Source: Thermoplasmatota archaeon | Lineage (GTDB): Archaea > Thermoplasmatota > Penumbrarchaeia > Penumbrarchaeales > Penumbrarchaeaceae | Direction of reading: 5' to 3' | Assembly: GCA_029762535.1 (NCBI GenBank) | Contig: JARVGK010000009.1 | Span: 41,759-105,758 of the forward strand | DNA: 64,000 nt | Part shown: positions 17,001 to 26,247 of the stretch, in pieces | Layout: every line of letters starts with the position of its first letter | How positions within the stretch are numbered: the stretch's first letter is position 1 | Translations under genes and position numbers: made by a program | The notes under the pieces: generated by a model | What the model saw: only the letters and a program-made list of their open reading frames with translations | Told to the model about the DNA's origin: nothing | Databases searched by the model: none

Positions 17001-18293
17001 AACGTCTCCGTTATCGATTCGGATCCGCCAACGTTCCTGGACGATCTCACCCCCTCCGAGATCGAATGCGGCGCATACCTCGAGTTCAAGGCCGTTGTCC
17101 TGGACGACGTATCCGTCGGATCCGTTCTTGTGAATTTCAGTCACGACGGGAAATTCTGGCAGATCCGTGAGATGGAGCATCTCGGCTCAGACGTCTATTC
17201 GTTCTCCATATATGTTAATCCGTCCTTGGAGAGCATACTCTACAGTCTTGAGAGTTCGGACATATACGGAAATTCGGATGCTTCCGATGTGAGGACGGTA
17301 AATGTGATCGACATCCTCCCTCCGTTCTTTATCGATGACGTATCCGACCGTGTTGCGACGACGGGTGACGAATGCCTTCTATCGGTCCGCGCCGTGGACA
17401 ACATGGGTATATCCAAGCTCAGTGTGTTCTACTGGTATTCTTTCTCCGAAGTCTTCAGGAAGGACATCACCTCAAGCTTGGTCGATGACCGTTATTCTAT
17501 GAATATCCGGATCCCGTCAGATTCCGATCGCCCCCTCAACTACTACTTCGAGGCAGTTGACCTATCCGGGAACGTCAACAGGACCCCGGATCGGGTCGTC
17601 CCGGTCCTGGACGACGATCCCCCTACCATATTCGACCTGAAATTCAACGAGACCGCCGGAACGGGCGAATCGTACATGATAACTGCATCTTTCCGGGATA
17701 ATATAAGGATCGATAGTTATTCTCTTTCAGCATCGATGGGAGGATCTCCTCTTTCGAACAGGAGCATATCCGGCATGCCGGGTGAGGTCCTCTTCCTTGT
17801 GGACATTCCCGTGTACGAAGTGGGCAATCTCACGCTCTTGATCGATGTCAGTGACAGGGCCGGTAATGTGAATTCCACCGGTATCATATCTATCCCCGTT
17901 CTTGACACGATCCCTCCCCGGATCCCTCTTATGAATTCTTTTAAGATCAGAAGCGGCGAGACCTTCGAAATATTCGTCAATGCCACAGATAATATCGGGA
18001 TCGCGAGGATCGAGTGGCAGGGTCTTCCCGAGGAATTCGAGGGGGATCGCTATCGCGGATCCATAAGTAAGCCTGGATACTACGGTATAATGGTAACCGC
18101 TTATGATGAGGCGGGCAATACCGATCTGGTCATTTTCACGATAAGGGTCGTCGATGAGGATGTTAATATCAGATTAATCATAATCGGGTTCTCAGCATTC
18201 ATAGTACTTTCGATCCTAATATATCTCTTCTTTTTCTTCAAATTCAGTAAAAGACCGGATAGAAAGAATGATGAGGCCCCTCCTTCTGAGTGA
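14043..18293 (+). CDS. giant surface protein: SBBP repeats, one FN3 and Ig-like repeats
   Basis: A 1416-residue type I membrane protein. A signal peptide (about 1-25) ends at PVFGSGD. PFIENRGQWDPSI and STPIGVDLL mark the SBBP-associated N-terminal domain. SBBP units (YSTYFGGSSNDYALDI and others) reach to about residue 695. One FN3 domain follows (about 700-795). Then come about six repeats marked by a DNV/DDV...Y...H or W pattern and a FLDDLTPSE or IPPRIPL linker, probably Ig-like beta sandwiches. A transmembrane helix at about 1376-1397 precedes a basic, then acidic tail. The N-terminal third is paralogous to the protein at 8158. Bases about 15050-15710 are clearly more AT-rich than the rest, suggesting exchange of SBBP units with foreign DNA. 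Confidence 0.86.
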   Translation: MRCVVSISIALIMLLLVMNIPVFGSGDPDTEITQDIPLPIPGDVLSIVSSLASGPFIENRGQWDPSILYMISNEYGKMALAKDGIYHWVHKFERRETDPIEDAPEFEMIDSCLIKALFEGGSPSSVQGEDPVQTSYNFFLGNDSSRWASDVRGYGSVLYEDVWDGIDIHYYQKEGRVKYDLLLSPGADPDLIRMRIEGAGSIRNDGGDLIISTPIGVDLLDSGLVSYYTTGEHIPSSFLLEGNIYGFDIGPYDRTRSIVIDPLVASTYAGGTDRDIAKKVMSDDDGNWIVAGETFSTDLPVTTGVIQSIHSGKRDCAILKFDHRMKNLIFATYYGGSDNEFLNDMSLIGNDIIIGGYSNSYDLPITNGSLYESYNGNWDGFLARIDSKGSNLTFSTYIGGPEFDSVESIKVNNNNMDIYITGRISSNNYPITNNSMYKENLYYGFLSILSSDCSEFIYSTYFSAGSFIELMDNGYVVIAVSNSIRDYPTTPGSYDTTHNGNVDIYIACFDIQNNSYIFATYIGGVENDIVVSMNIDMNNNIYITGTTYSNNFPVTSDAYSRKKDDTFVSVLSSDGKYLLHSTFIGGSDIEVVSSIALDGQGYPFITGYTRSGDYPTTWGSYDRSYNQGIDSFITSFDRNLSYLRYSTYFGGSSNDYALDIYMDELDQAVIAGETYSSDLPTVWGCYDVTWNGHYDMFISVINISTPPSEPLSLSGDISDGCISLEWDPPLSNGGANITGYNIYRGRTADNMSSVARGVQTLSYDDRTIVNGRSYVYHVTAVNAAGESNASDNVTVFDDMVPIFLSDLTPESVNNGDMLFFSVIVSDNVLVTEVSLSFRIDDGDSDKVDMVRDGIFWNHSTTVPNEHIRFVHYRFTAADPSGNSNSTKEKSILIIDSEPPLLHSFNVPSVVKPERTVSLDLATSDNVGVLSAEVEHWYDDVSPVICPLVRKDGMKWGLNLSAPPVQTVWRIVFHSHDGTNRASSDLFNVSVIDSDPPTFLDDLTPSEIECGAYLEFKAVVLDDVSVGSVLVNFSHDGKFWQIREMEHLGSDVYSFSIYVNPSLESILYSLESSDIYGNSDASDVRTVNVIDILPPFFIDDVSDRVATTGDECLLSVRAVDNMGISKLSVFYWYSFSEVFRKDITSSLVDDRYSMNIRIPSDSDRPLNYYFEAVDLSGNVNRTPDRVVPVLDDDPPTIFDLKFNETAGTGESYMITASFRDNIRIDSYSLSASMGGSPLSNRSISGMPGEVLFLVDIPVYEVGNLTLLIDVSDRAGNVNSTGIISIPVLDTIPPRIPLMNSFKIRSGETFEIFVNATDNIGIARIEWQGLPEEFEGDRYRGSISKPGYYGIMVTAYDEAGNTDLVIFTIRVVDEDVNIRLIIIGFSAFIVLSILIYLFFFFKFSKRPDRKNDEAPPSE

Positions 18294-18299
18294 ATCGTT

Positions 18300-21200
18300 T
18301 CATAAATACAATTGACGCGCTGGTCCATTATCGATATAAATTATCGGTGCGGTTTTCCATTCATCAATAGGGGATGGCCATTTCTTGTTCCAAGGACATA
18401 CAAACATATCAGAATCTTTATTTGCCAAGCATGCACTGGTAAAATAAGCGGCTTCATTGAATGATATAATATAATCTATCAGGTATTGATCCCATATAAT
18501 ATCCCTATTATTATTTACTGAACTCACACCATCAGCATTTAAAACATCTCTGCCCCATGGATCTTCCTGTGTTAGGTGATTCCCTCGGTCCTCCCCAAAT
18601 AATTCATTTTCTATATAATAATTAGCTTCATTTTCTCCTTTAATTCTACTATAGAACATTACATTGTATCTGTATGATGTATCTGTTTCTCTCGATGAAG
18701 TCATAATGATCGATGATATTTCTTTTAGGTCATTAACAAAACCACCTGAATAGCAGAAATCTAAAAGGAGTATCGATTCTTTATATGAAATATTTTCCAA
18801 TTCTTCTTTCAAATCTGTATCCCACCAAATGTATTTAAAGATTTGAAATCTTCCTCCGACAATACTATCATAATCCAAATCATCAGATAATCCCACATAA
18901 TCAAATTTCCTGAATGGATCATCTTCAACAAATTCATGCGTTGCAAAACCTTCGTCAATATCAATATAATCATCAAGATCCTCTATGTATGCTAAACTGA
19001 ACTCTCCTTGTCGATCCCCTTCTGCATGTATATCGTCTTGATTCAAATCAACTCCAGTCAAATGTAATATCCTTGATGTTGAATTGTAATCATAACAATA
19101 ATGCATAGTATTATTCTCATCGATCCATGCTGCTTTAACTTGCGCATCCCATTGATCATTACCCATTGGATTATATCCGTTTGTGTGATTTACTTCTCTA
19201 AATGTTCCGTTAATATATAATCTCCACCACCATTCATTTAGATTTTGTACTAAATATATTTCTTCCATAATACTGTCATGGTTTATGTCGAATAACCAAC
19301 AAAAATTTGGATCACCTTTAATATCAGGAAATTCTATAGGATCGTTATTAAGAGGTATACCTGGACCTACTTGTTCTTGTAATGTCGTCCTCATAAAATA
19401 ATATAATTCAATGGCAAATTCCTGTTCACTAATATCAGCAAAATCTTCATGTTCATCATAATGATTTTCATCACCATTTAAGACGGTCCTACATCTACCA
19501 TTTCTCCATCCAAAATCCCATTCTTCCGAATTTTTATCCCAAATCGAATTATCATTTACATCTCCGTTATATCTAGGATCATCTTTGTAACCAACACCAT
19601 GATTCCTTAATTCTATAAATATAATGTCATTCTCATCCAATTTTGGTACTATGTGATACTCGTCTATTCGTTCATTTATTTCGACTCCTCCTTCGTGATA
19701 TGTAGTTTTTTGATGATATATACATGCGGGACCTCCATATTCCAATGCATCCAAAATATTTTTTAAACAGCCTTTATATGGACAACCATCCAACCAATAA
19801 GCTGTATCAGAACCACTATTTTTATATTTGTTATCATCTGTATCATAAATCCACTCACCCTGAAATTCTTCAGGTGTTAGGTCAAAATAAAAGGACATGA
19901 ATAAAACATCTTCGTCTTTCCAACCATTTGAAGATAAATAATGTCTCATCATGGTAATATCATAAGTAAATTGAATTTCTTTAGGATGAAATATAGGTGC
20001 CATTAAAATCGCAATTCTAGAATTATGAATCATTGAATTATATTGGATCGAATTATATGATCTTGATATTTCATAACAATCAGATATTCCGTCAGAATCT
20101 CTATCCTCTCTGAAATTCTTATAACCAGATGTTATAATAACTTCATCCATAAACCCATGAAAAAATGGTGTTTGATAAATATCCCCCCATATATTATCAG
20201 GACATCCTCCAATGTAATATTTATTTATTTCAGTTTGTACTAAATTTTCTTCAAAAATAATAGGATCATTACCTGAATAATAACAAAAATGTTTTGAATC
20301 CCAAAAACCGTTAATATACATATTTATAGTATCGTATAAATAATGTGGTGAATTTTTTCCTTCTATTGAATATGCAACATGAGTCCAATCATAATTTTTT
20401 GATAAAAAGCCTTTTGAATAAATAATACTTTCTGTTGAAGTTTGAATATATAACCTATATCTGTTACCCATCTGTTCATATTTTAAACCAAATACAACAG
20501 GATAATTTTGATAATTCTCTGATGAATAAGGACAGACAGATATAATTTGATCATCGTTGGTATCTATTATTTTTATCCATGCTTCAAATGTATGAACCCT
20601 AGGAATAAACACGTTGCCTACAAGATAATCGTTATTAGAATTAAAAAACACACATTTCCCGTATTTACCATTATTATTAATTGTTGGTCCTTCTCCTATC
20701 ATGCCGATTTCACAATCTTCGCTAAAATATGAACTATCGATTGTAATTGATCCATCGTCAAATGTGAAGTGTTGTTTTATTATATTAACTTTCAAGGCAT
20801 AATTATATATTTCAAAGTTATCTAACATTCCATGATAACCATATTCATTACCTCTACTACCAATAAAAATATCTTCTTCAGCAGGATATAGATTGATCAC
20901 ACCAAGATCCTTGCTTTTATCCAATTGACCATTTATGTATATATAACCCATCTGATCTTTTAATATGAACTGAATTTTATACCATTTCTCCATGGTTAAA
21001 GTACTATTTGAGGTTATTGATATTATCTTTCCATAATCGATATTACCAATATCTTTTACAACATCGATCTTTAATTTATTATTGTTTGTGATCATTGCTT
21101 GAAATTGGCCTGCTCGATATTGTGGATCAATATATAATTGATCATTAATATTAGAGAAAATAATTCTATCATTAGAAAACGGTTTTATATCAAATTTCAT

Positions 21201-23780
21201 TGTCATTTCAGATTTAATATTGAAGCTATTATTATATGGTATTTTTATATATTGTTTTGTTTCATAATCAACATCATCAAAATCAATACAGTTACCTGAA
21301 ATGCCGTTATTATCCCAATTTGGATTAAAATTCTGCAAATAATAGATTGTTGAATCATCAATGTTATCAGGATATGTATCATTTTCATCGACATAAATAT
21401 AATATAAATCATTATTTTGATCATATCCCATTCCTTTAACTTCCTTTTCCATTCCTTGATTCGTACCTCCTATTATAGTGACATGAGCATCATAAAGAGG
21501 GAAACCGAACGGATAACATGCATATTTATATATCTTATAATCATTATCTGAAGTATCTAATGTATTGGCAGCGCGATACATCAATGATTCTCCGAGATAA
21601 GCATTATTATTGAAATTAGTTTGATCTGATGATAATGGACCTCCACCTTCATTGAAATCAAGTTTCAAAACAGGTAATTCTAAATTTATTGGACGATATT
21701 TAGTAATAGGAGATTTATAAGAACACATAGTAAATTCATCCAAAATACCTCTAAAAAATTCATCACCATCACTTCCCAAATATAAAGAATGATATTGTCC
21801 GGGACCGGTGTTATTAAAATAATATAACGGATCACCCTGTATAATTGAAGAATCATATAATACTCCATCTAAATATATACCAATCATTGGTTCTTGTATA
21901 TTATCAAGCTGCATATGCAACCCTATTGTTGACCAAGTGTTTTCTTTATTTAAGTAAGGAGTACTAACAATATTCTCATATAAATTGCCATTATAGTAAC
22001 TGTTAAATATTAATTTATATCTAATAACTTTTATGTTAGCATCCTTTTCTATGATAAGTTTCCAAGATTCATAAGATATGATTAATGAAGTCGTTTCTAC
22101 ATCCATAAAATAAGGAAATACCATTATTTCAATGTGGATATTATTATCGTACATACTATATGGATGATAAATATGATATTCAAAACCATTATTATTAAAT
22201 TCAAACGCTCTTCCGTAGGGCGTAGTAGAGACAATAGATGGAGGATTATTTATTACATCGAATTGGTTAACATCAATATTATATAGATTTAAAATTGTAG
22301 GAGAACCGGAATCCATATTAAAATTAAAATGTTTATTATAAATTTCATGATGAATTTCTATATCCTTATTTTTACCAATTATTATTTCATCTAATATTCC
22401 ACTATAATATGTTGATATTCCGTCATATCCAAAAAATAAACTATCATCAGAGAAACCGATTCCATGAATATATTCACAATCAAGATCAATGATCATATTA
22501 TTATTTTCATCAAATACATCTAAATACATTATATTATCGTAATAACGTGCATATAAATGATACCACTGATTCAATGATAATTGGATATTACTTTGTAATT
22601 TACCTTCATATTGAATTGGTCCTATCTTATTGTTAATGGAAAAAGTTAGCAACTCTTGCATACCCAATGATTCATAATATACTTTGTAACCATTGGAATG
22701 CCTACCTTCTTGCTGATTATGAGTTTTCGCTATTAAAGTAGCATCCTCATATTCAAATTTATAATACCACAATTCTATATATAGATCTTTTCCATCCGGA
22801 ACGAGTGATAGATCATTTGAATGTGGTATTTCAACACGGGATGACAACTGACTTTGAAATTCCAATGATGATATTCCCTTGGCAGGATTATTTGTAAAAA
22901 ATGCATTACAGAATGTAGATTTATCCTCATGATTCCAAGTAATTCGATCATTTACATAAACAGTACCTGGTCCATAATTTTCATCGAAAGTCCAATAACC
23001 AACCGTATTATTCATCCAAGGAAAATCTTCAACGATCTCTGTCCAATGATAATCATCAAATCTACCAAAAAAAGAATTTTGTTCACCCAATATTAAATCA
23101 CCGTTATTATCCTTTACTTTCATAGAAGATGATTTTTCAGCAACACAACCATCATTGCTGTTTGAAGGATCGATATGGATTCTGTATATTCCACCTTCAT
23201 ATGAAAATCCTATAAAATGCCATAAGTTATCAATAAGATCGGTTTGTGATCGGTCAAATACAACATCGTCATTCCCAATAATATTAGGGTTTATTTGAAA
23301 ATAAATAACACCGTTAATAATTTCACATATTAAACCACCATTATTTATATCATATTTTGAAAAGATACGAGTATTTGCATTACAATATGTATATATTTTA
23401 ATATTGAAATATATGCACCATTTGACTGAATTTTCAACATTTAAATTATTATTATCATTAACATAAGCTGATGAAGGATTAACAAATTCAATAGCAAAGT
23501 TAGTATCTCTTCCAGCCACCCAATTAGTTGATATCAAATTCATTGTATTTCCATTACCCGAATCATCTCGAGTTGTTGAACCAAAACCTTCGTTAAAATA
23601 ATATTCGGCTTGAATGGAATTATCAAAGAAAAAATAATTTTGATCCAATGTTTCTGGAATTGAACTCACAAAAGGTAATAACATAGTAGATATCCATATA
23701 AATATGGCAAAATATATTTGGGCAAACCTTCTCCTTTTGTTCACCAATTTATCATACCGGCCTTGGTAAATATTTTTCAT
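18300..23780 (-). CDS. giant LamG-repeat protein with legumain/caspase-like peptidase domain
   Basis: A 1826-residue secreted protein. An N-terminal hydrophobic segment (about 20-42, IYFAIFIWISTMLLPFV) is the signal. About five laminin-G/concanavalin-like domains follow, each opening with a motif such as YYFNEGFGSTTRDDSGNGN or FTFDDGSITIDSSYFS. The last third looks like a clan CD cysteine peptidase (C13/C11 type), with a probable catalytic His in FIELRNHGVGY (about residue 1394) and Cys in ILLLDFCYSGGF (about 1676), then SSIIMTSSRETDTSY. I chose ATG 23780 because GGTGAT precedes it. Its base composition is far more AT-rich than the neighbours, with AAT, ATA and TAT codons dominating, which implies horizontal transfer. 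It lies 4 bp after the 23785 gene. Confidence 0.75.
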   Translation of the reverse strand: MKNIYQGRYDKLVNKRRRFAQIYFAIFIWISTMLLPFVSSIPETLDQNYFFFDNSIQAEYYFNEGFGSTTRDDSGNGNTMNLISTNWVAGRDTNFAIEFVNPSSAYVNDNNNLNVENSVKWCIYFNIKIYTYCNANTRIFSKYDINNGGLICEIINGVIYFQINPNIIGNDDVVFDRSQTDLIDNLWHFIGFSYEGGIYRIHIDPSNSNDGCVAEKSSSMKVKDNNGDLILGEQNSFFGRFDDYHWTEIVEDFPWMNNTVGYWTFDENYGPGTVYVNDRITWNHEDKSTFCNAFFTNNPAKGISSLEFQSQLSSRVEIPHSNDLSLVPDGKDLYIELWYYKFEYEDATLIAKTHNQQEGRHSNGYKVYYESLGMQELLTFSINNKIGPIQYEGKLQSNIQLSLNQWYHLYARYYDNIMYLDVFDENNNMIIDLDCEYIHGIGFSDDSLFFGYDGISTYYSGILDEIIIGKNKDIEIHHEIYNKHFNFNMDSGSPTILNLYNIDVNQFDVINNPPSIVSTTPYGRAFEFNNNGFEYHIYHPYSMYDNNIHIEIMVFPYFMDVETTSLIISYESWKLIIEKDANIKVIRYKLIFNSYYNGNLYENIVSTPYLNKENTWSTIGLHMQLDNIQEPMIGIYLDGVLYDSSIIQGDPLYYFNNTGPGQYHSLYLGSDGDEFFRGILDEFTMCSYKSPITKYRPINLELPVLKLDFNEGGGPLSSDQTNFNNNAYLGESLMYRAANTLDTSDNDYKIYKYACYPFGFPLYDAHVTIIGGTNQGMEKEVKGMGYDQNNDLYYIYVDENDTYPDNIDDSTIYYLQNFNPNWDNNGISGNCIDFDDVDYETKQYIKIPYNNSFNIKSEMTMKFDIKPFSNDRIIFSNINDQLYIDPQYRAGQFQAMITNNNKLKIDVVKDIGNIDYGKIISITSNSTLTMEKWYKIQFILKDQMGYIYINGQLDKSKDLGVINLYPAEEDIFIGSRGNEYGYHGMLDNFEIYNYALKVNIIKQHFTFDDGSITIDSSYFSEDCEIGMIGEGPTINNNGKYGKCVFFNSNNDYLVGNVFIPRVHTFEAWIKIIDTNDDQIISVCPYSSENYQNYPVVFGLKYEQMGNRYRLYIQTSTESIIYSKGFLSKNYDWTHVAYSIEGKNSPHYLYDTINMYINGFWDSKHFCYYSGNDPIIFEENLVQTEINKYYIGGCPDNIWGDIYQTPFFHGFMDEVIITSGYKNFREDRDSDGISDCYEISRSYNSIQYNSMIHNSRIAILMAPIFHPKEIQFTYDITMMRHYLSSNGWKDEDVLFMSFYFDLTPEEFQGEWIYDTDDNKYKNSGSDTAYWLDGCPYKGCLKNILDALEYGGPACIYHQKTTYHEGGVEINERIDEYHIVPKLDENDIIFIELRNHGVGYKDDPRYNGDVNDNSIWDKNSEEWDFGWRNGRCRTVLNGDENHYDEHEDFADISEQEFAIELYYFMRTTLQEQVGPGIPLNNDPIEFPDIKGDPNFCWLFDINHDSIMEEIYLVQNLNEWWWRLYINGTFREVNHTNGYNPMGNDQWDAQVKAAWIDENNTMHYCYDYNSTSRILHLTGVDLNQDDIHAEGDRQGEFSLAYIEDLDDYIDIDEGFATHEFVEDDPFRKFDYVGLSDDLDYDSIVGGRFQIFKYIWWDTDLKEELENISYKESILLLDFCYSGGFVNDLKEISSIIMTSSRETDTSYRYNVMFYSRIKGENEANYYIENELFGEDRGNHLTQEDPWGRDVLNADGVSSVNNNRDIIWDQYLIDYIISFNEAAYFTSACLANKDSDMFVCPWNKKWPSPIDEWKTAPIIYIDNGPARQLYL

Positions 23781-23784
23781 ATTA

Positions 23785-24291
23785 TCACCTTTCTTCCTCA
23801 AATAATATCACCGTATCAATTACGGTACATTCTTTCCTATAACTAAATTTGATAAACTCCATTAAATAAATTTCATCAAAACTGTTTACAGTCGAATAAT
23901 TAAGCATAATGGTGATATCGAATAGATTAGAATTATATTCTATGATAGTTACCATAAAAGTGATGTTAGGTATATCATAAGTTATTATATCTTGACAGGA
24001 ATTATCAAATTCATTACCTCTAGAAATTCCGGTATTTAATGGGCAATATTCTATACGGTTATCAGAATCTAAATTAACATAGAAAATATGCTCTATAATA
24101 TCGTAAGATGATTCCATCACTCTGATAATCTGCTCAATATCCCTCCCGCTTGAGATCTTTCTATGATCAACGTACAGATAATTCATCATAAACTCAGAAG
24201 TCCATGGAACATCTTCGTAGTTAGCGAATCCCTTTAATGCCGGATCGCTTCCCACTGCTTGTTTGCTCGGATCACCCGGGATCCCCCTCAT
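23785..24291 (-). CDS. AT-rich hypothetical protein upstream of the LamG gene
   Basis: A 168-residue protein of unknown function. I start it at ATG 24291, preceded by AAGGTGAACC and with a TATA-like TTTTATATATTG at 24321-24333. The first 20 codons (MRGIPGDPSKQAVGSDPALK) are GC-rich; the rest abruptly becomes AT-rich. No signal peptide or membrane helix is visible. The C-terminal half alternates hydrophobic and polar residues (NITFMVTIIEYNSNLFDITI), suggesting a beta-rich fold. It ends 4 bp before the LamG-peptidase start and is probably cotranscribed. GSDPA at the composition switch recurs in the protein at 62487. It may be a truncated remnant of a longer secreted protein. Confidence 0.55.
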   Translation of the reverse strand: MRGIPGDPSKQAVGSDPALKGFANYEDVPWTSEFMMNYLYVDHRKISSGRDIEQIIRVMESSYDIIEHIFYVNLDSDNRIEYCPLNTGISRGNEFDNSCQDIITYDIPNITFMVTIIEYNSNLFDITIMLNYSTVNSFDEIYLMEFIKFSYRKECTVIDTVILFEEER

Positions 24292-24350
24292 ACGGTTCAC
24301 CTTGATATGTAAGGATGTGACAATATATAAAACCAACGATAAATAAATAT

Positions 24351-24370
24351 ATATTATATTATATTATATT
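24351..24370. repeat. ATATT tandem repeat
   Basis: Four consecutive ATATT units. Low-complexity tract upstream of the AT-rich operon promoter. Confidence 0.7.
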
Positions 24371-24435
24371 CTACATAGAATCTATATAGGATATGATGAT
24401 GGGATCCCCCGAGATCCCCTCCACCTTCTCGGTAA

Positions 24436-24672
24436 TTTTATTTCCACTACTATCACTCATATCAAGATCGATCAATTGCCCTTGAAAAGATCCTATTTCG
24501 AATTTATGATGATGGAGGTCCATCGATCGAATTGATCTATGTCCATGGGATCGATGATCTTTGGGGATCGGTGTTTTTAGCGATCTATAGAGACAATACC
24601 GCAGAGGGGGTCGTAAAATACCGAAATTATTTCCTCGAGCCCATCGAGTGGATACGAATTAATATCAGATAA
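24436..24672 (+). pseudogene. orphan coding-like frame without start
   Basis: Bounded by TAA at 24433-24435 and 24670-24672. It encodes 78 residues with protein-like composition (for example KILFRIYDDGGPSIELIYVH and LWGSVFLAIYRDN) but no ATG or GTG near its beginning. Probably a fragment of a decayed gene. Family not recognised. Confidence 0.3.
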
Positions 24673-24963
24673 TTATAATAAATGAATGATATAAAAAGGG
24701 CGATCCTTTAATAGTATAATTAAATTATATCGATCCATTATAATAAAACAGGCCCTGGATCTCGCTTATCCCGTCAAACACAGGAGAAAGGTCCCCTTCG
24801 AACCTCACCTTGAGGTCGGTCCGGAAATAGCCTCCCTTAACGCCGAGATATTTCGCCTAGAGAACGAGATGAACAGGTTCATCCTATCGGCCAAGAATTA
24901 CTCCGACTCAGGGGCGCCTTTTTCAGGATATCGTTATATCAGAGGTCAAAGAAAAGGCCAGGA

Positions 24964-26247
24964 TCATTCCCTGAAGAAGGATCGTTCCAGTTCCCCCGAG
25001 ATCTCACGCGCCCTCTCCGAGATGTCGTTCCCATTCCCATCCTTCCCGTCAAGGTATATCCACTCCCCATGGACCATGGTCCCGCGGACCATGGACCCCG
25101 TCGCGGCATAGACCAGGGCGGATGCGAGGTTCTCCCTCCTCAAGGGGAGGATCCCCGGATCGATATCGAGGAGGGCCAGGTCCGCTATCCTTCCTTCTTC
25201 TATCGCGCCTCCGTTGAGGCGCAATATCGAATTGCCCCCGAGCGTGGCGGCATGGAGGGCGTCCATCGCCCTGCAGGCGGCCGGATCCCAGTACTGCCCC
25301 TTCTGGACCAGGGCCATCTCCTTCATCTCCCTGAACATGTCGAGAGAATTATTGGATGCTGCGGAGTCCGTTCCCAGCCCGATCCGGATCCCCTTGGCCT
25401 TCAGGTCCCTGAAGGGGAAGAAGCCTCCCGTTCCAAGCTTGAGGTTCGACGAGGGGCAGTGTACGACCGAGGATCGGGCCTCCGCGATCCTGTTGAACTC
25501 CCAGGACGCGGCCCATCCCAGATGGGCCAGTACAGTGTGCTCGTGGAGAGCCCCGTTCGCGTCGAGCCTCTCGACCGCGAGCTTGCCGGTAACCTTCCTG
25601 CTCGAGAACACCTCCTCCCTCGTCTCCGAGCAGTGAACGTGAAGGGGGATCCCCAGTTCTTTCGACAGATCGGCGGCCTTGGCCATGGTCTCGTCGTCGT
25701 TGGTGTAGATCGAATGCAGGTTGACGACGGGGAGGATATTCTCATTTCCCCGGTAGAGGTCGTGGAATTCCCTGGTCTGGTCCAGCCTCTCTTCGGGGGG
25801 GGCGAACTTCGATATCAGGGCAGGGCCGTTCGCCATCCGGATCCCCGCCTTCTCCGCGGCCCGGGCCGCTTCGAAGGCCTCGTACTGGTCCATACACGCC
25901 GTCGTCCCGTACCTTGCCATCTCGAGGAAGGCAAGCTCCGAGGCGAGACGCGCCGCCTCCCCCGTCAGCTTCGGCTCGATCTCCCACATCGACTCAAGCC
26001 AATCGTTCAAGGGTGCATCGTCGTTCAGGCCCCGAAGCGCGATCATCGACGAGTGGGTATGGGCGTTCACGAGCCCGGGGATCAATATGCATCCCGAGCA
26101 ATCCATGACCTCATCCCCTCTCTGCTTACCGCCTCCAACGGATGCGATCCTCCCGTCCTCGATCCGAACATCGACGTTCTCGAGGATCCCTTTCCCGCCC
26201 ATGCTCAGGCAGTACCTGACCTTCTCAAGCATCAATGGCTCCCTCAT
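24964..26247 (-). CDS. amidohydrolase: 5'-methylthioadenosine/S-adenosylhomocysteine-type deaminase
   Basis: A 427-residue metal-dependent deaminase of the MtaD/DadD/TrzN group. Metal ligands are seen as GLVNAHTHSSM (residues about 56-66), PLHVHCSET (about 200-208), a later His in VVHCPSSNLKLGTGG, and Asp in IRIGLGTDSAASNNSLD (about 300). Such enzymes deaminate methylthioadenosine, S-adenosylhomocysteine or 5'-deoxyadenosine, feeding salvage in archaea. The start at 26247 overlaps the Dph6 stop as ATGA; ATG at 26232 is an alternative. The operon with dph6 is notable because diphthamide synthesis consumes SAM and releases methylthioadenosine, a plausible metabolic link but not proof of substrate. 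Confidence 0.88.
   Translation of the reverse strand: MREPLMLEKVRYCLSMGGKGILENVDVRIEDGRIASVGGGKQRGDEVMDCSGCILIPGLVNAHTHSSMIALRGLNDDAPLNDWLESMWEIEPKLTGEAARLASELAFLEMARYGTTACMDQYEAFEAARAAEKAGIRMANGPALISKFAPPEERLDQTREFHDLYRGNENILPVVNLHSIYTNDDETMAKAADLSKELGIPLHVHCSETREEVFSSRKVTGKLAVERLDANGALHEHTVLAHLGWAASWEFNRIAEARSSVVHCPSSNLKLGTGGFFPFRDLKAKGIRIGLGTDSAASNNSLDMFREMKEMALVQKGQYWDPAACRAMDALHAATLGGNSILRLNGGAIEEGRIADLALLDIDPGILPLRRENLASALVYAATGSMVRGTMVHGEWIYLDGKDGNGNDISERAREISGELERSFFRE

Larger units (their letters stand above)
24292..24963. other. AT-rich intergenic region with decayed coding traces
   Basis: No intact gene was recognised. It contains the promoter of the 23785 gene (24321-24333), an ATATT tandem repeat (24351-24370), an 78-codon open frame without a clear start (24436-24672), and from about 24743 a GC-richer open stretch encoding LDLAYPVKHRRKVPF and IASLNAEIFRLENEMNRFI, which runs into the deaminase 3' end. 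The AT-rich part ends near 24740. This looks like the ragged edge of the AT-rich island. Confidence 0.5.
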
